NCBI GenBank assembly: GCA_012517355.1
Contig: JAAYVD010000168.1
Coordinates: 124,001 to 188,000 of the forward strand
Direction of reading: 5' to 3'
Source of the DNA: Candidatus Rifleibacteriota bacterium
Lineage (GTDB): Bacteria; Muiribacteriota; Ozemobacteria; Ozemobacterales; Ozemobacteraceae
DNA: 64,000 nt
Positions 49,501 through 56,904 of the stretch are shown here, one piece after another. Positions within the stretch are counted from its first letter, which is position 1. The number at the start of each line of letters is the position of its first letter. The notes under the pieces are model-generated. The model saw only the letters and a program-made list of their open reading frames with translations. It ran no database searches and was not told where the DNA came from. Both the position numbers and the translations under genes were made by a program.

Positions 49501-50547
49501 GATCCCCTCTTCCGATGGTCGTTCGGCGAGGGCCAGGCCGGCCAGGAGACCACCGTCCCCGAGGCCCGCCACGCCTGGCCCGCCCCCGGCGAGTTCCCCG
49601 TCCAGGTCGTCCTCCTGGCCGCCAGCCGCCGGGACGCCCCCCTCGACCGGTCGGCCGGCACGGCCCGCATCGAGGCAGGTTCCCCGCCCCCCGCCGCCCC
49701 GGCCGGGAACCTCGACCCTCCGCCCGGCTGCCTCAACCACGACTACTCCCGGCTGACCCGCCATGACGAACCAACCGACGTGTATTACACCAACGCCAGT
49801 GGAGTCCGGGAGGGCTGGGAAATTCGCTGGCACGACGAGGGCCGGTCACGCAAGGCGTTCGAAGGGTGCTGGCACGAGGGCGAGCAGCAGTGCCGGCACC
49901 GGCACTGGTATCCCGACGGCCAGCCGGAGTTCGAGGCGACCTTCGACCAGGGCGTCAACGAGGGGCCCTGCCGCCGGTGGTATGCGAACGGCCAGCTGAA
50001 CGAGGAGGCCACCTACCACCTGGGCGCGGTCAGCGGCCGGATCACCACCTGGTATGACACCGGCAAGGTCATGAGCGAGACCGATGTCGAGACCGGCCCC
50101 GAAGAGATCCAGGAGCCGGTCTTCGCCGACCGGAAGCCCCACCGGGTGCTGACCGTCATCGGCGGCAAGACCGTCAACTACTACCCGGACGGCAAGAAGA
50201 AGGAACAACGGATCACCCGCCACAACCAGTACCAGGGTCAACATTTGTACTGGAACGAAAAAGGCGTGCTGATCCGCGAGGAGAACTATCGCGACGGCAA
50301 GCTCGACGGCCCGTTCCGCACCTTCTACCCCGACTCCGGCAACCTCTGCTCCGAATACGTCTACGGGAACGGGCTTCGGCAGGGTCTGTACCGCCTCCTG
50401 CGCGACAACGGCACCGTCAAGATCAAGGGCCAGTACCGGGACAACCACATGGTCGGCGAATGGCTCCTGTTCACCCCCGACGGCAAGGTCAAGGACCGGA
50501 TGGTCGACTGGGAGGGGGAGAACCTCGACTGGGCCATGGCCCCCTGA
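46552..50547 (+). CDS. FHA-TM-HExxH metallopeptidase-PKD-MORN multidomain protein
   Basis: 1331 residues from the ATG at 46552 (GGAG 8 bases upstream). The FHA domain spans 1-97: CDLGREAGCRILLDDRQVSR, RHARLE and LGSSNGTYVNGRRIG give the phosphothreonine-binding residues. A Pro-rich linker (about 98-295) leads to a membrane span near 300-320, then a ZU5-like beta region (ITVALPPGSVTGNGTLVIGG). A peptidase-like domain has HEYFH at 596-600 and, 19 residues on, WWIDATADYAAE (Asp620, Glu628 as third-ligand candidates). Two PKD-like segments follow (about 860-1030). At least seven MORN/YwqK-type repeats fill about 1075-1320 (WYPDGQPEFEATFDQGVNEG, WYANGQLNEEATY). A cytoplasmic phospho-reader would be linked to an extracytoplasmic protease; activity is inferred. 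Confidence 0.88.
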   Translation: MTPPTLRLRRTDGTFLDIPTLPCDLGREAGCRILLDDRQVSRRHARLEADPDEPTALRVTDLGSSNGTYVNGRRIGGTVTVRPGDELRIGGSTWRLETPAAPAFPAGQPVPLPPTPPSGQYSPAAPPAGQPPAVAAGQAREGTSAPPSPPLAPDSETTGQPGSVPKPAHAPPRASPVIPSTTPSPPAGTRHHPAPPLPPPPPPPPVPAFIQATPPAPPSPPPPPPAPPTPPPVPTATPAGSPDASRDLPRQPPPPVPPDAATPSAHAPPSPAPPPPPPPATPPGPDGTPSPPHRWWIAVGAALLLVVVSLAWSRWAGRRPDNGPRPGPIVDLASQAVGDSTTGQVVAWNDRITVALPPGSVTGNGTLVIGGLTTPTGPLPPGAVELASASLRLDGPASLTAPVAVAFRFDPALVEPAPGASAPAVVGCCWDETLGMWLAAPTALDATRGVAVVMTRHFSIWRVLYLGKGYLIRDTTHFRVVHAENHDMILGSRLEEAPQAAFTTGTMLENAWRSYDRAGFTMPGTSWDQALQKLLVAIPNLDLTPGKTWIFLNCRDWWVTSEKMDSTSPYRSGTTGAIYLKGSYDDLDELRGVTAHEYFHAVQNEYMNIYSLGLRYWWIDATADYAAEKVAWEGKIAGMGEGISATWLDTPLWAADGLKEYRTAHFIDFVLGPTGAGQFPALWRATMEGVWLQSVITRLDAHLQQTTSRPLGSWFREFAAFLLFSSATPCRGERRFLGSPTAAQRLADLPADQVARPLALSTTSGLCAAVTGIRPAFRTGQAFRRLRVSWLEASRPEMTVDLVRLPGNREVPRVRPEPLAGVGASATVTLRPGDVLWVLACNTALTEGGGQVSLNVLDESVDLGLEGTPDRAKLTKVTFTATARGVPPGAGPLTCRWRFDDGDFGPSQPVPVPTAPAMTWAREEEFPAITAHTAGLQLLAGSELLAETACEVKTCFVQLEPRTVLASPGQEVAFRAVVANPPPDPLFRWSFGEGQAGQETTVPEARHAWPAPGEFPVQVVLLAASRRDAPLDRSAGTARIEAGSPPPAAPAGNLDPPPGCLNHDYSRLTRHDEPTDVYYTNASGVREGWEIRWHDEGRSRKAFEGCWHEGEQQCRHRHWYPDGQPEFEATFDQGVNEGPCRRWYANGQLNEEATYHLGAVSGRITTWYDTGKVMSETDVETGPEEIQEPVFADRKPHRVLTVIGGKTVNYYPDGKKKEQRITRHNQYQGQHLYWNEKGVLIREENYRDGKLDGPFRTFYPDSGNLCSEYVYGNGLRQGLYRLLRDNGTVKIKGQYRDNHMVGEWLLFTPDGKVKDRMVDWEGENLDWAMAP

Positions 50548-50583
50548 GGTCTGCCGCTCACGTCCGCCAGGGGACCGGAAGGG

Positions 50584-50775
50584 CCCCTGTGCCGCCATGA
50601 GTGGCAGCGCGAAACCCTCATTCGCCGCCCGGCAAAGGCGCCGACCGACACGAGGTCGACAGTGCCCCTGTGCCGCCACGGATGCCGGCGCGAAGCGCGG
50701 GCTTCGCGCATCGCCCAGGGGCCCGACCGGCCCCGCCTCGACAAGCCTCCCCTGCCGCCACGGGTGGCTGAGTGA
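50584..50775 (+). repeat. Three tandem units of repeat family R4
   Basis: Units begin at 50584, 50665 and 50749 with CCCCTGTGCCGCCA, CCCCTGTGCCGCCA and CCCCTGCCGCCA. The segment CCGACCGACACGAGG through CGCGAAGCGCGGG matches 40818-40890. Fills the gap between the FHA gene and the convergent ceramidase-like gene. Confidence 0.65.
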
Positions 50776-50825
50776 AACCCCCGCCCGCCCCCAACCAAGG
50801 CACCCTCAGCCTGGGCCCCCCGGAT

Positions 50826-51602
50826 TCACCCGGAGGTCAGCGGAGAGGCCTCTCCCACGGGAGGCGCGGCGGGAAGCGGCTGCCGGTCGCGGAGCCACAC
50901 GTAGAGGACCCAGGCGCCCAGACCCGCCAGCAGGTGTTTCAGGGAATGGCCGCTGACGAGGTTTCCGGTGGCGGCGAAGACCGCCCGGTCATGGACTTCG
51001 ACCACCTTGCCCAGGGCATACAGGCCCAGAGCCAGAAACAGCTTCCACCCCTGCGAATACCGGGCGGGGAACAGGGCCGGCACGAGCAGCAGGCAGGCCA
51101 GGGGAAAGAACTGCACCCACAGGTAGACCCGCAGGTCGTCGAACCCGTACCACCAGACCACCGACCCCAGGCCAGCGGCCAGCAACGGGGGCAGGACCAG
51201 CCGCTCGGACTCCTCCCGCCAGACGTATTCGCACAGCATCACGGCAAACAGGCCCATAAACGAGATGGTCATCGGCAGCCGGTCCCAGACCAGGGTCCAG
51301 TCCTCCGGCCGCCAGTGGTAGAACCCCGACCCGAAGGCCACCAGCAGCGACCCGCCGAACACCGCCCGCCAGGACCAGACCGCTCCGGGAGGCGGGCTCC
51401 AGCCGGCCAGGAACAGCCCCAGCAGACCGGGTACCAGGAAGGCCAGGTTGGTCAGCACGTCGGCCGCGTTGGGAATGCCGAGCCAGACACGTGCATCGGC
51501 GAACAGGTGGTAGAGCTGGTTTTGGGGAATGGGAGGAACAGACAGGACGGCCGCCAGGCTGCCGACCGCCAGGACGGCCAGCGCCAGCACCGGCCCGGTC
51601 AT
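50826..51602 (-). CDS. Alkaline ceramidase-like (CREST superfamily) membrane hydrolase
   Basis: The ATG at 51602 is chosen because the promoter at 51639-51667 would start transcription near 51632, after the alternative GTG. 258 residues with seven hydrophobic segments. The conserved CREST residues are GSGFYHWRPEDWTLVWDRLP (Ser, His, Asp, Asp) near 92-111 and VSGHSLKHLLAG (two His) near 218-229, which bind the catalytic zinc in ceramidases. Bacterial members hydrolyse amide bonds in lipids or are uncharacterised; the substrate here is unknown. Confidence 0.85.
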   Translation of the reverse strand: MTGPVLALAVLAVGSLAAVLSVPPIPQNQLYHLFADARVWLGIPNAADVLTNLAFLVPGLLGLFLAGWSPPPGAVWSWRAVFGGSLLVAFGSGFYHWRPEDWTLVWDRLPMTISFMGLFAVMLCEYVWREESERLVLPPLLAAGLGSVVWWYGFDDLRVYLWVQFFPLACLLLVPALFPARYSQGWKLFLALGLYALGKVVEVHDRAVFAATGNLVSGHSLKHLLAGLGAWVLYVWLRDRQPLPAAPPVGEASPLTSG

Positions 51603-51638
51603 CCCCTTCCGTGAGTGCGCGATGGTGCCCACCCGTCG

Positions 51639-51667
51639 AGTATGCACCGGTGACCCAGCCCCGTCAA
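51639..51667 (-). promoter_or_regulatory. Promoter of the ceramidase-like gene
   Basis: Minus strand TTGACG (51667-51662), 17-bp spacer, CATACT (51644-51639). Confidence 0.6.
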
Positions 51668-51748
51668 CGCCGGCCGCGAGGCCCCAGCACGACAACCGCG
51701 GAACGGGGGGGGAGGTCCTGCCCGCCGGCGCACCGGCGGGCCGGGCGG

Positions 51749-52822
51749 TCAGAGGTCCCCTTTGCGCAGGGGGTTCAACAACGGCTGGGCAACCTTCGCC
51801 GACTGCCCGGCGACCTGGAGGGAGAACATCGGCGAATCCAGGGGCAGCCGGAAGGTGATCTTCCCCGGCAGCCCGTCCTTGAACTCGGCCGCCTTCCGCC
51901 CCTTGGCATCGAAGATCACGGCCCCGGGAGCCACCGTCTGGTCGTCGGTGACCATCCCGGCCAGGATGTCCTGGAGGTTCTCCAGGTCGGAAGCCAGCTT
52001 GAAATCCCACAGGTTGACATTCGGGGCGATATCCAGACCCCGCAGGCTGACCAGCGCCTCGGGCTGGACATCGGGCCCGACCCCGATGGCGACGAACTTC
52101 AGGAAGTTCTTGGCCTTCCCCTTGATGAGGACCGCCAGGTTGCTCGAATAACTCTGCAGTTCCTCGAGGTCGGCGAACCGGCCGTCGGTCAGGACCACGA
52201 CCAGCGTCCGGGGAACCTCGGAAGACCGGGCCACCAGGTGCTCCACCAGGGGCAGCAGCCGCGACGACGCGCCAAAGGAAAAGGATTCACCCCCGGGAAC
52301 CGAAACCTTTCCACACTTGGCCCGGGGGATCCTCCCCAGGTCCACCCAGGTGTCACCGGGGCGGCATCCCCAGTAGACGAGGGAGGGCGCTTCGCCGTCA
52401 TCGACGCGGGCGGCCAAAAACTCCAAAAACCCTTGGACCAAGGGCTCGATGCGGTTCGGGGTCCATTTCAGAAGGCCACGCCCCACGGCATCCTGGCAGG
52501 CCTCCGCGCAGTACAGGCGCACCAACCGGCCCCCGCGGTTCTCTTCGCTGACCCAGCCCTGCTGATGATACCGTTCCTGGACGGGGAGCGGCACATCGCC
52601 GGTCAAGGCCCGCCCCCACAGAGGGCGCACGGATTCACTCGCCTCGACGGCCAGGCAGGTGCTCCACCTTTCCGTGGGGGGCAGCAGGAACCGGCATTCC
52701 ACCTCGATCTCCTTGCCCGTCTTGTGGAAGGAGACGCTTTGGAAGGGGCGCTCGAGGAGGTCGCCGGCGACCGTGACCTCCTGCCCCTCGCGGATCCCGC
52801 TGATGGAGGATTTCAGGGCCAT
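51749..52822 (-). CDS. vWA-like (TerF/TerY-type) domain protein
   Basis: The 357-residue product starts at ATG 52822, inside the end of the upstream stalk-domain gene (10-bp overlap). The N-terminal 130 residues are a beta-rich region (GQEVTVAGDLLERPFQSVSF). From about 130 a von Willebrand A-type fold follows (EPLVQGFLEFLAAR, SLVYWGCRPGDTWVDLGRIP, RTLVVVLTDGRFADLEELQS, NFLKFVAIGVG), with the order of strands seen in TerF-like proteins. The DxSxS metal site is not intact. The final 70 residues form a small beta domain (GKITFRLPLDSPMFSLQV). Role unknown; vWA proteins usually mediate protein complexes. Confidence 0.65.
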   Translation of the reverse strand: MALKSSISGIREGQEVTVAGDLLERPFQSVSFHKTGKEIEVECRFLLPPTERWSTCLAVEASESVRPLWGRALTGDVPLPVQERYHQQGWVSEENRGGRLVRLYCAEACQDAVGRGLLKWTPNRIEPLVQGFLEFLAARVDDGEAPSLVYWGCRPGDTWVDLGRIPRAKCGKVSVPGGESFSFGASSRLLPLVEHLVARSSEVPRTLVVVLTDGRFADLEELQSYSSNLAVLIKGKAKNFLKFVAIGVGPDVQPEALVSLRGLDIAPNVNLWDFKLASDLENLQDILAGMVTDDQTVAPGAVIFDAKGRKAAEFKDGLPGKITFRLPLDSPMFSLQVAGQSAKVAQPLLNPLRKGDL

Positions 52823-54549
52823 GCCGCCCGCCCTTCCCAGAGGGACGCCAGACGGATGCGGGCTTCGTGGGGAAGCCGGTCGCCGTCCAGGAGGGTGATC
52901 CGCACATTGAGGACCGTCTCCAGGGTGCGCACGGGCACGAACAGTCGCTGCCGGTGCAACATGGGGGGCGGCCGCCCTCGCAGAGGGGCCCCGTTCCAGA
53001 CCAGCCGCCCCCGGCCAGGGATGGCGGTCAGGGACTGGGATTCTCCTTTGCTGCAGACTGCGCCGGCGTCCATGCCTTTCCAGCGGACGGACCAACCATC
53101 GGCTTCCAGGACAGGCCGCAGCCCGATCAACACTCGCCCGTGACGCCGGATGACCGGAACCCCGGACAATTCGCGAGGGGGGACGGCGGCAGGAGCGGCC
53201 GCCAGGCGGATGACCACCGCCCCGGATGTCACGCCCCCATCGACCACGGTCAGACGGCCGCCCAGCACCCTGTTCAACAGGTCGACGGGCACGAACAACT
53301 GGCCGCCCAGGGTCAATACCGGCCGGCTGGAGAGAACGACCCGCTTCCCGGCGAACCGGGCCTGTTTCCTGCCGGGGACGATCTCCAGGGTTTCCCCGGT
53401 CGGGCTCTGACAGGTCACCCCCTGCCGCATCCCCGTCCAGGAAACCTTCCATCCGTCAGCCTGGAGGATTTTCCGCAGGCCAAGGTAGGTCCGGGATCCA
53501 CGACGGCGGACAGGAACACCCTGCACCTCGGAAGAGTCGGCGTAGCCGGCCCCCACCGAGAAAGCCGGCACCGGCTTCACCGGTTCGGCGGCCGCCACCT
53601 GGACAGGCGCGACGGCAGCGGGCTGGACAGGCTTCGCGGGTTTCGCGGGGACCACCTTGTTAGGCTCGACCACCGCAGGCCTGGCTGGCGTCACCGGTTC
53701 GGCGACGGCCACCTTGACAGGCTCGACGGCGGCAGGTTTGGCCTGCTTCGCGGGCTCCGCGGGGACCTCCTTGGGGGGCTCGACCGTCGCAGGTTTGGCA
53801 GGCGTCACCGGTTCGGCGACGGCCACCTTGACAGGCTCGACGGCCGCGGGCTTGACCTGATTCGCGGGCTCCGCGGGGACCACTTTGGCGGGCTCGACCA
53901 CCGCAGGACTGGCTGGCGTCACGGGGCCCGAAGCGGGGAGAGACGCCTGAACGACCTCAGACCGCGAGCCTTCGGTTCCTGGAGAAGGGCGGTAGCCCAA
54001 TGACCGGATTTCCATGGACGGGAAGGGATTTTCCCCGGACCGGTCGGCTGGCGGAGTATAGCGTTCGGGCAGGACGCGCTGCTCTGGAGGACGCTGGGCG
54101 AGCCTGAGAGCCTCGGCCGACGGTTCGATCGGCGGCAGGGCCGGGGCCGATGATGATGCCGGCCCGGCGGAGGGGACGGCCCCGATGGTCATGGCCCGAT
54201 CGGGGCCAGGGCCCGGGGTGACCACACCGTTGGCTGGAGATCCGGGTTCAGGGGGGGGAGTCCCGGGCAAGGTGATGGGGGACGAAGCCGCGGTCGCTTC
54301 TTCCATGGTGGCGGGCACTTGCTGGGATCTCTGGGAGGAAAGGAACCAGACCACCGGAATGAGCAGGCACAGGAGAACCGCCACGACCGGGAGGAGGGGA
54401 AGGGTCTTTTGGGGAGGCTGGGCGGGCACCTGGACAGGCTTGGAAACCGCAGCGGGAGGCTGGGGAGGAACGTATATCTGACCGGTCAAGATCACCGGAA
54501 TCGGTTCCTTGTTCCAGGGCTGCTCTGAACGCCGGGTCTTCTCGGCCAC
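52813..54549 (-). CDS. Single-pass membrane protein with repeat stalk and two copper-amine-oxidase N-terminal-like domains
   Basis: 578 residues from ATG 54549. A cytoplasmic N-terminus of about 45 residues is followed by a membrane segment (LPLLPVVAVLLCLLIPVVWF), a Pro/Ser-rich spacer and a Val/Glu/Pro/Lys repeat stalk (about 210-325) made of three 38-residue units. Two copies of a domain of about 85 residues follow: VPVRRRGSRTYLGLRKILQA ... LFVPVDLLNRVLGGRL, and VPVIRRHGRVLIGLRPVLEA ... LFVPVRTLETVLNVRI. These match the copper amine oxidase N1 (stalk) pattern, common in cell-surface proteins without any oxidase. Coupled by overlap to the vWA gene, suggesting a joint envelope role. Confidence 0.8.
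   Translation of the reverse strand: MAEKTRRSEQPWNKEPIPVILTGQIYVPPQPPAAVSKPVQVPAQPPQKTLPLLPVVAVLLCLLIPVVWFLSSQRSQQVPATMEEATAASSPITLPGTPPPEPGSPANGVVTPGPGPDRAMTIGAVPSAGPASSSAPALPPIEPSAEALRLAQRPPEQRVLPERYTPPADRSGENPFPSMEIRSLGYRPSPGTEGSRSEVVQASLPASGPVTPASPAVVEPAKVVPAEPANQVKPAAVEPVKVAVAEPVTPAKPATVEPPKEVPAEPAKQAKPAAVEPVKVAVAEPVTPARPAVVEPNKVVPAKPAKPVQPAAVAPVQVAAAEPVKPVPAFSVGAGYADSSEVQGVPVRRRGSRTYLGLRKILQADGWKVSWTGMRQGVTCQSPTGETLEIVPGRKQARFAGKRVVLSSRPVLTLGGQLFVPVDLLNRVLGGRLTVVDGGVTSGAVVIRLAAAPAAVPPRELSGVPVIRRHGRVLIGLRPVLEADGWSVRWKGMDAGAVCSKGESQSLTAIPGRGRLVWNGAPLRGRPPPMLHRQRLFVPVRTLETVLNVRITLLDGDRLPHEARIRLASLWEGRAAWP
53579..53920 (-). repeat. Exact-period 114-bp tandem repeat, three units, within the stalk gene
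   Basis: Units begin at 53579, 53693 and 53807 (ACCGGTTCGGCG). Each encodes 38 residues of the type EPVTPAKPATVEPPKEVPAE. The units differ by scattered substitutions but have no indels. Confidence 0.9.
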
Positions 54550-54662
54550 TTTCCAGAACCCCTTCCTTTGGCTGCCCCGGATTTTTCTCTAGGAGGGGGC
54601 AGCCGTATGTCGGAAAGATACCAGATCGATCCAACATTGACAATACGACCAAAGGGCCAATG

Positions 54663-55568
54663 TCATGCCCGGTTGCCGAAACGATTCGGAAATATCGTGA
54701 TCCCGGCGAGGAAATGTCCCACGAGGCGCTCCACCTCCGGGGGGGGACCGGATCCGGCCGGGTCATGGACGGCCTCCTCCATGGCCCGGATACAGAGGGC
54801 CGACACTCCCCAGGCGATCTCCAGGGCGGGGACGCGGACGAACTCCCCCTGGCGGACTCCCTCTTCGACCATGGTGCCGATCAGGGCCTGGAAGTCGGCC
54901 AAAAGGGTTTCGATCCCTGGGCGGCCAGGGGCATCCGGGGCGAACCCCGACCAGACCATGAGGAGAAGGCGCACCCGCCAGGGGGCGGTCCTGGCCTCTT
55001 CCACCAACCGACGGCACAGGTCGGTGAGCCGTTCCCTCGCCGCCCGGCCGGCCGGGAAGGGCTGGCGAAGAACCGCCTGGAAAGAGGCTCGGGCCCGGTC
55101 GAACAAGGCCTCGAACAAGGCCTGCTTGTTCGCAAAATAGTAATACAGCATCGGCTGGGTGACGCCGGCCGCGGCGACGATCTCGCTGACACTGGTCCCG
55201 GCGTATCCCTGGCGGGCGAACAAGGCCTGGGCGACATCCAGCAATCGGTCGCCCATCGCCCCTCCCGCCTCCGCGCCCCCCGATCCCTCCGACCGCCGGG
55301 ATCCCTTGGCCCGGCGGGGCCGCGAGGGGCCGGCGGGCGACGGCGCACCCGCCCGGGAACCGGGAAGGACCCCCGCTTCGGCCGCCTGCCCTGCAGGGGG
55401 CCCGTCCCCCGCTTCCGGAGCGCCCTCGTCTTCCCTGGGTTCATCCTGCGGCGGGGGGCTCTGGTCGGGAGACCGCGAGGGCGAGGCCGGCGGCGGCGGC
55501 GGCACCATCCGCCCTCCGGCACGCCGGCCGGGTCGCAGGACCACGAACACAGGGTTTTTCGCTGACAT
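54663..55568 (-). CDS. TetR-family regulator with a long disordered N-terminal extension
   Basis: The ATG at 55568 has GAGGAG 7 bases upstream, so the long form of 301 residues is supported. Residues 1-103 are Pro/Ala/Gly/Arg-rich, with no fold. The TetR helix-turn-helix lies at about 105-150 (LLDVAQALFARQGYAGTSVS, EIVAAAGVTQPMLYYYFANK), and the ligand-binding domain includes LLMVWSGFAPDAPGRPGIET. TetR proteins are normally about 200 residues. A palindrome just upstream suggests autoregulation. No obvious target operon adjoins it apart from the stalk/vWA genes downstream on the same strand. Confidence 0.88.
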   Translation of the reverse strand: MSAKNPVFVVLRPGRRAGGRMVPPPPPASPSRSPDQSPPPQDEPREDEGAPEAGDGPPAGQAAEAGVLPGSRAGAPSPAGPSRPRRAKGSRRSEGSGGAEAGGAMGDRLLDVAQALFARQGYAGTSVSEIVAAAGVTQPMLYYYFANKQALFEALFDRARASFQAVLRQPFPAGRAARERLTDLCRRLVEEARTAPWRVRLLLMVWSGFAPDAPGRPGIETLLADFQALIGTMVEEGVRQGEFVRVPALEIAWGVSALCIRAMEEAVHDPAGSGPPPEVERLVGHFLAGITIFPNRFGNRA

Positions 55569-55586
55569 GTTTACTCCTCGATAGTC

Positions 55587-55602
55587 TACTTATCATTAAG
55601 TA
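55587..55602. promoter_or_regulatory. Palindrome upstream of the TetR gene
   Basis: TACTTA-tcat-TAAGTA is a perfect inverted repeat 19 bp before the start codon, overlapping a TAGACT that could serve as -10. A likely operator for the TetR protein itself. Confidence 0.55.
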
Positions 55603-55639
55603 ACATGGAGGACGGCCGGGGGTCAAGGAGGCGATTCAC

Positions 55640-55905
55640 CCAATAAGCGCTGAACCCGTTTTCCGGGCTGCTCCGGCCTGCCATGTTGAGGGGGGGGAAG
55701 GCCCGCGGGGATCTCTGTTCCGCAGAAAAGCTTCGGATCCATGCGTGCATTGCCTGGGTCAAGGCAGCAATTCTCACCATGGTCGCTGAAGCGGTTCTCC
55801 GGGCTGTTTTGGTCGGGCTTGTCGATGGAGGCAAGGCCGGCGGAAATCCCTGTTCGTCAGAAAAGCTTCGCGGCGCTGGGTGAGCATTCCTGGGGTCAAG
55901 GGCAG
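55640..55905 (+). repeat. Two tandem 135-bp units of repeat family R2
   Basis: Equivalent ends (AGAAAAGCTTCG) fall at 55735 and 55870. Shared blocks are GCTGAA, TTCTCCGGGCTG/TTTTCCGGGCTG, CAGAAAAGCTTCG and CCTGGGTCAAGG/CCTGGGGTCAAGGG. One inverted copy is at 19553-19660. A separate perfect hairpin GGGCAGGC/GCCTGCCC follows at 55900-55919. The gap 55603-56105 otherwise contains no supported gene. Confidence 0.75.
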
Positions 55906-56105
55906 GCACTTGCCTGCCCCGCCAGGAGGGGTGGTATGGTAGATTTTGGGAGTCAGGAGGCCGGATTCCGACCGGGAGGTGGTCGGCCCTCCCTCTTGCT
56001 GTCACCGCCGGTGGCGAAGACCCCGCTTCATGCATCGCAAGAGGGCCAGCCCCGCGGACCCGCCCCTGATGGACCTTGCCCCATTCGACGACCACAGGAG
56101 GTTCC

Positions 56106-56807
56106 ATGAACGGATTCCGGTTGACGGTCTGGCTATGCCTTGGACTGCTCGGAGCCGGTTGGCCGGCCGGCGCGACCGCCGGCCAGGACCCGGTTCCCCC
56201 GAAGGCGCCGTTCCCCGCCGAGGTGGTCGCCCGTCTCGACCAGGCGGGGGCCCGGCAATGCCTCGAAGTCCGTGTCCACGACCCCGCCTCCATCACCGCC
56301 ACGGTCCAGGCCTGGGAACACCGGCCCACCGGCTGGGCCCCCGCCCTGGCCTCCTTCCCCGCCGTCATCGGGCGCAAGGGGCTGGCCGATCCCGGCGGCA
56401 AGCGGGAAGGCGACGGCAAATCGCCCGCCGGGGTGTTTCCCCTCGGGTTCGCCTTCGGCTACGCCCCTGCCGCCCCGACCCGCTGGCCCTATCACCCTGC
56501 CGCCCCCGACGACGTCTGGATCGACGACCCCGAGGCCCCCGACTACAACACCCTGACCAAAAAGGGCGCCACGACCGCCCGGTCCTTCGAGTTCCTGAAG
56601 CGGCCGGATGACCTGTACAAATACGGCCTGGTGGTCGAATACAACACCCGCCCGGTGGTCAAGGGTCACGGCAGCGCCATCTTCGTCCACCTCTGGAGCG
56701 GACCCCGGTCCGGAACCGCGGGGTGCGTCGCCTTCGACGAGGAGTCGATGCTCGCCCTGCTCGGCTGGCTCGATCCCACAGGCCAGGCCCACATCTTCCT
56801 CCATTGA
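56106..56807 (+). CDS. Exported L,D-transpeptidase (YkuD)-like protein
   Basis: The ATG at 56106 has AGGAGG 5 bases upstream. The 233-residue product has a signal peptide (LTVWLCLGLLGAGWPAGATA, cleavage near TAGQD). The mature region has the YkuD-like pattern GHGSAIFVHLWSGPRSGTAGCVAF near residues 188-211, with the catalytic His, Gly and Cys in order, and an upstream GKREGDGKSPAGVFPLGFAF typical of the family. Such enzymes cross-link or anchor proteins to peptidoglycan, although this sub-branch (like YbfF/ErfK-related proteins) is poorly characterised. Periplasmic. Confidence 0.85.
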   Translation: MNGFRLTVWLCLGLLGAGWPAGATAGQDPVPPKAPFPAEVVARLDQAGARQCLEVRVHDPASITATVQAWEHRPTGWAPALASFPAVIGRKGLADPGGKREGDGKSPAGVFPLGFAFGYAPAAPTRWPYHPAAPDDVWIDDPEAPDYNTLTKKGATTARSFEFLKRPDDLYKYGLVVEYNTRPVVKGHGSAIFVHLWSGPRSGTAGCVAFDEESMLALLGWLDPTGQAHIFLH

Positions 56808-56853
56808 CCCCAACCCGGCCGACGGGCGGGCGGGGGAACCCGCTCCCGTGAAA

Positions 56854-56882
56854 ACGGCCTCCCCCGCGTGGGGGGAGGCCGT
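56854..56882 (-). terminator. Terminator for the minus-strand secreted-protein gene
   Basis: Perfect 12-bp stem ACGGCCTCCCCC/GGGGGAGGCCGT; on the minus strand it is followed by TTTTC. It sits between convergent genes and may serve both. Confidence 0.82.
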
Positions 56883-56904
56883 CGGTGAGCGGGGACCGAT
56901 CAGA

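Noticed and set aside
53579-53920. CRISPR or intergenic satellite
   Set aside because: The 114-bp units are in frame and encode the repeat stalk of a membrane protein.
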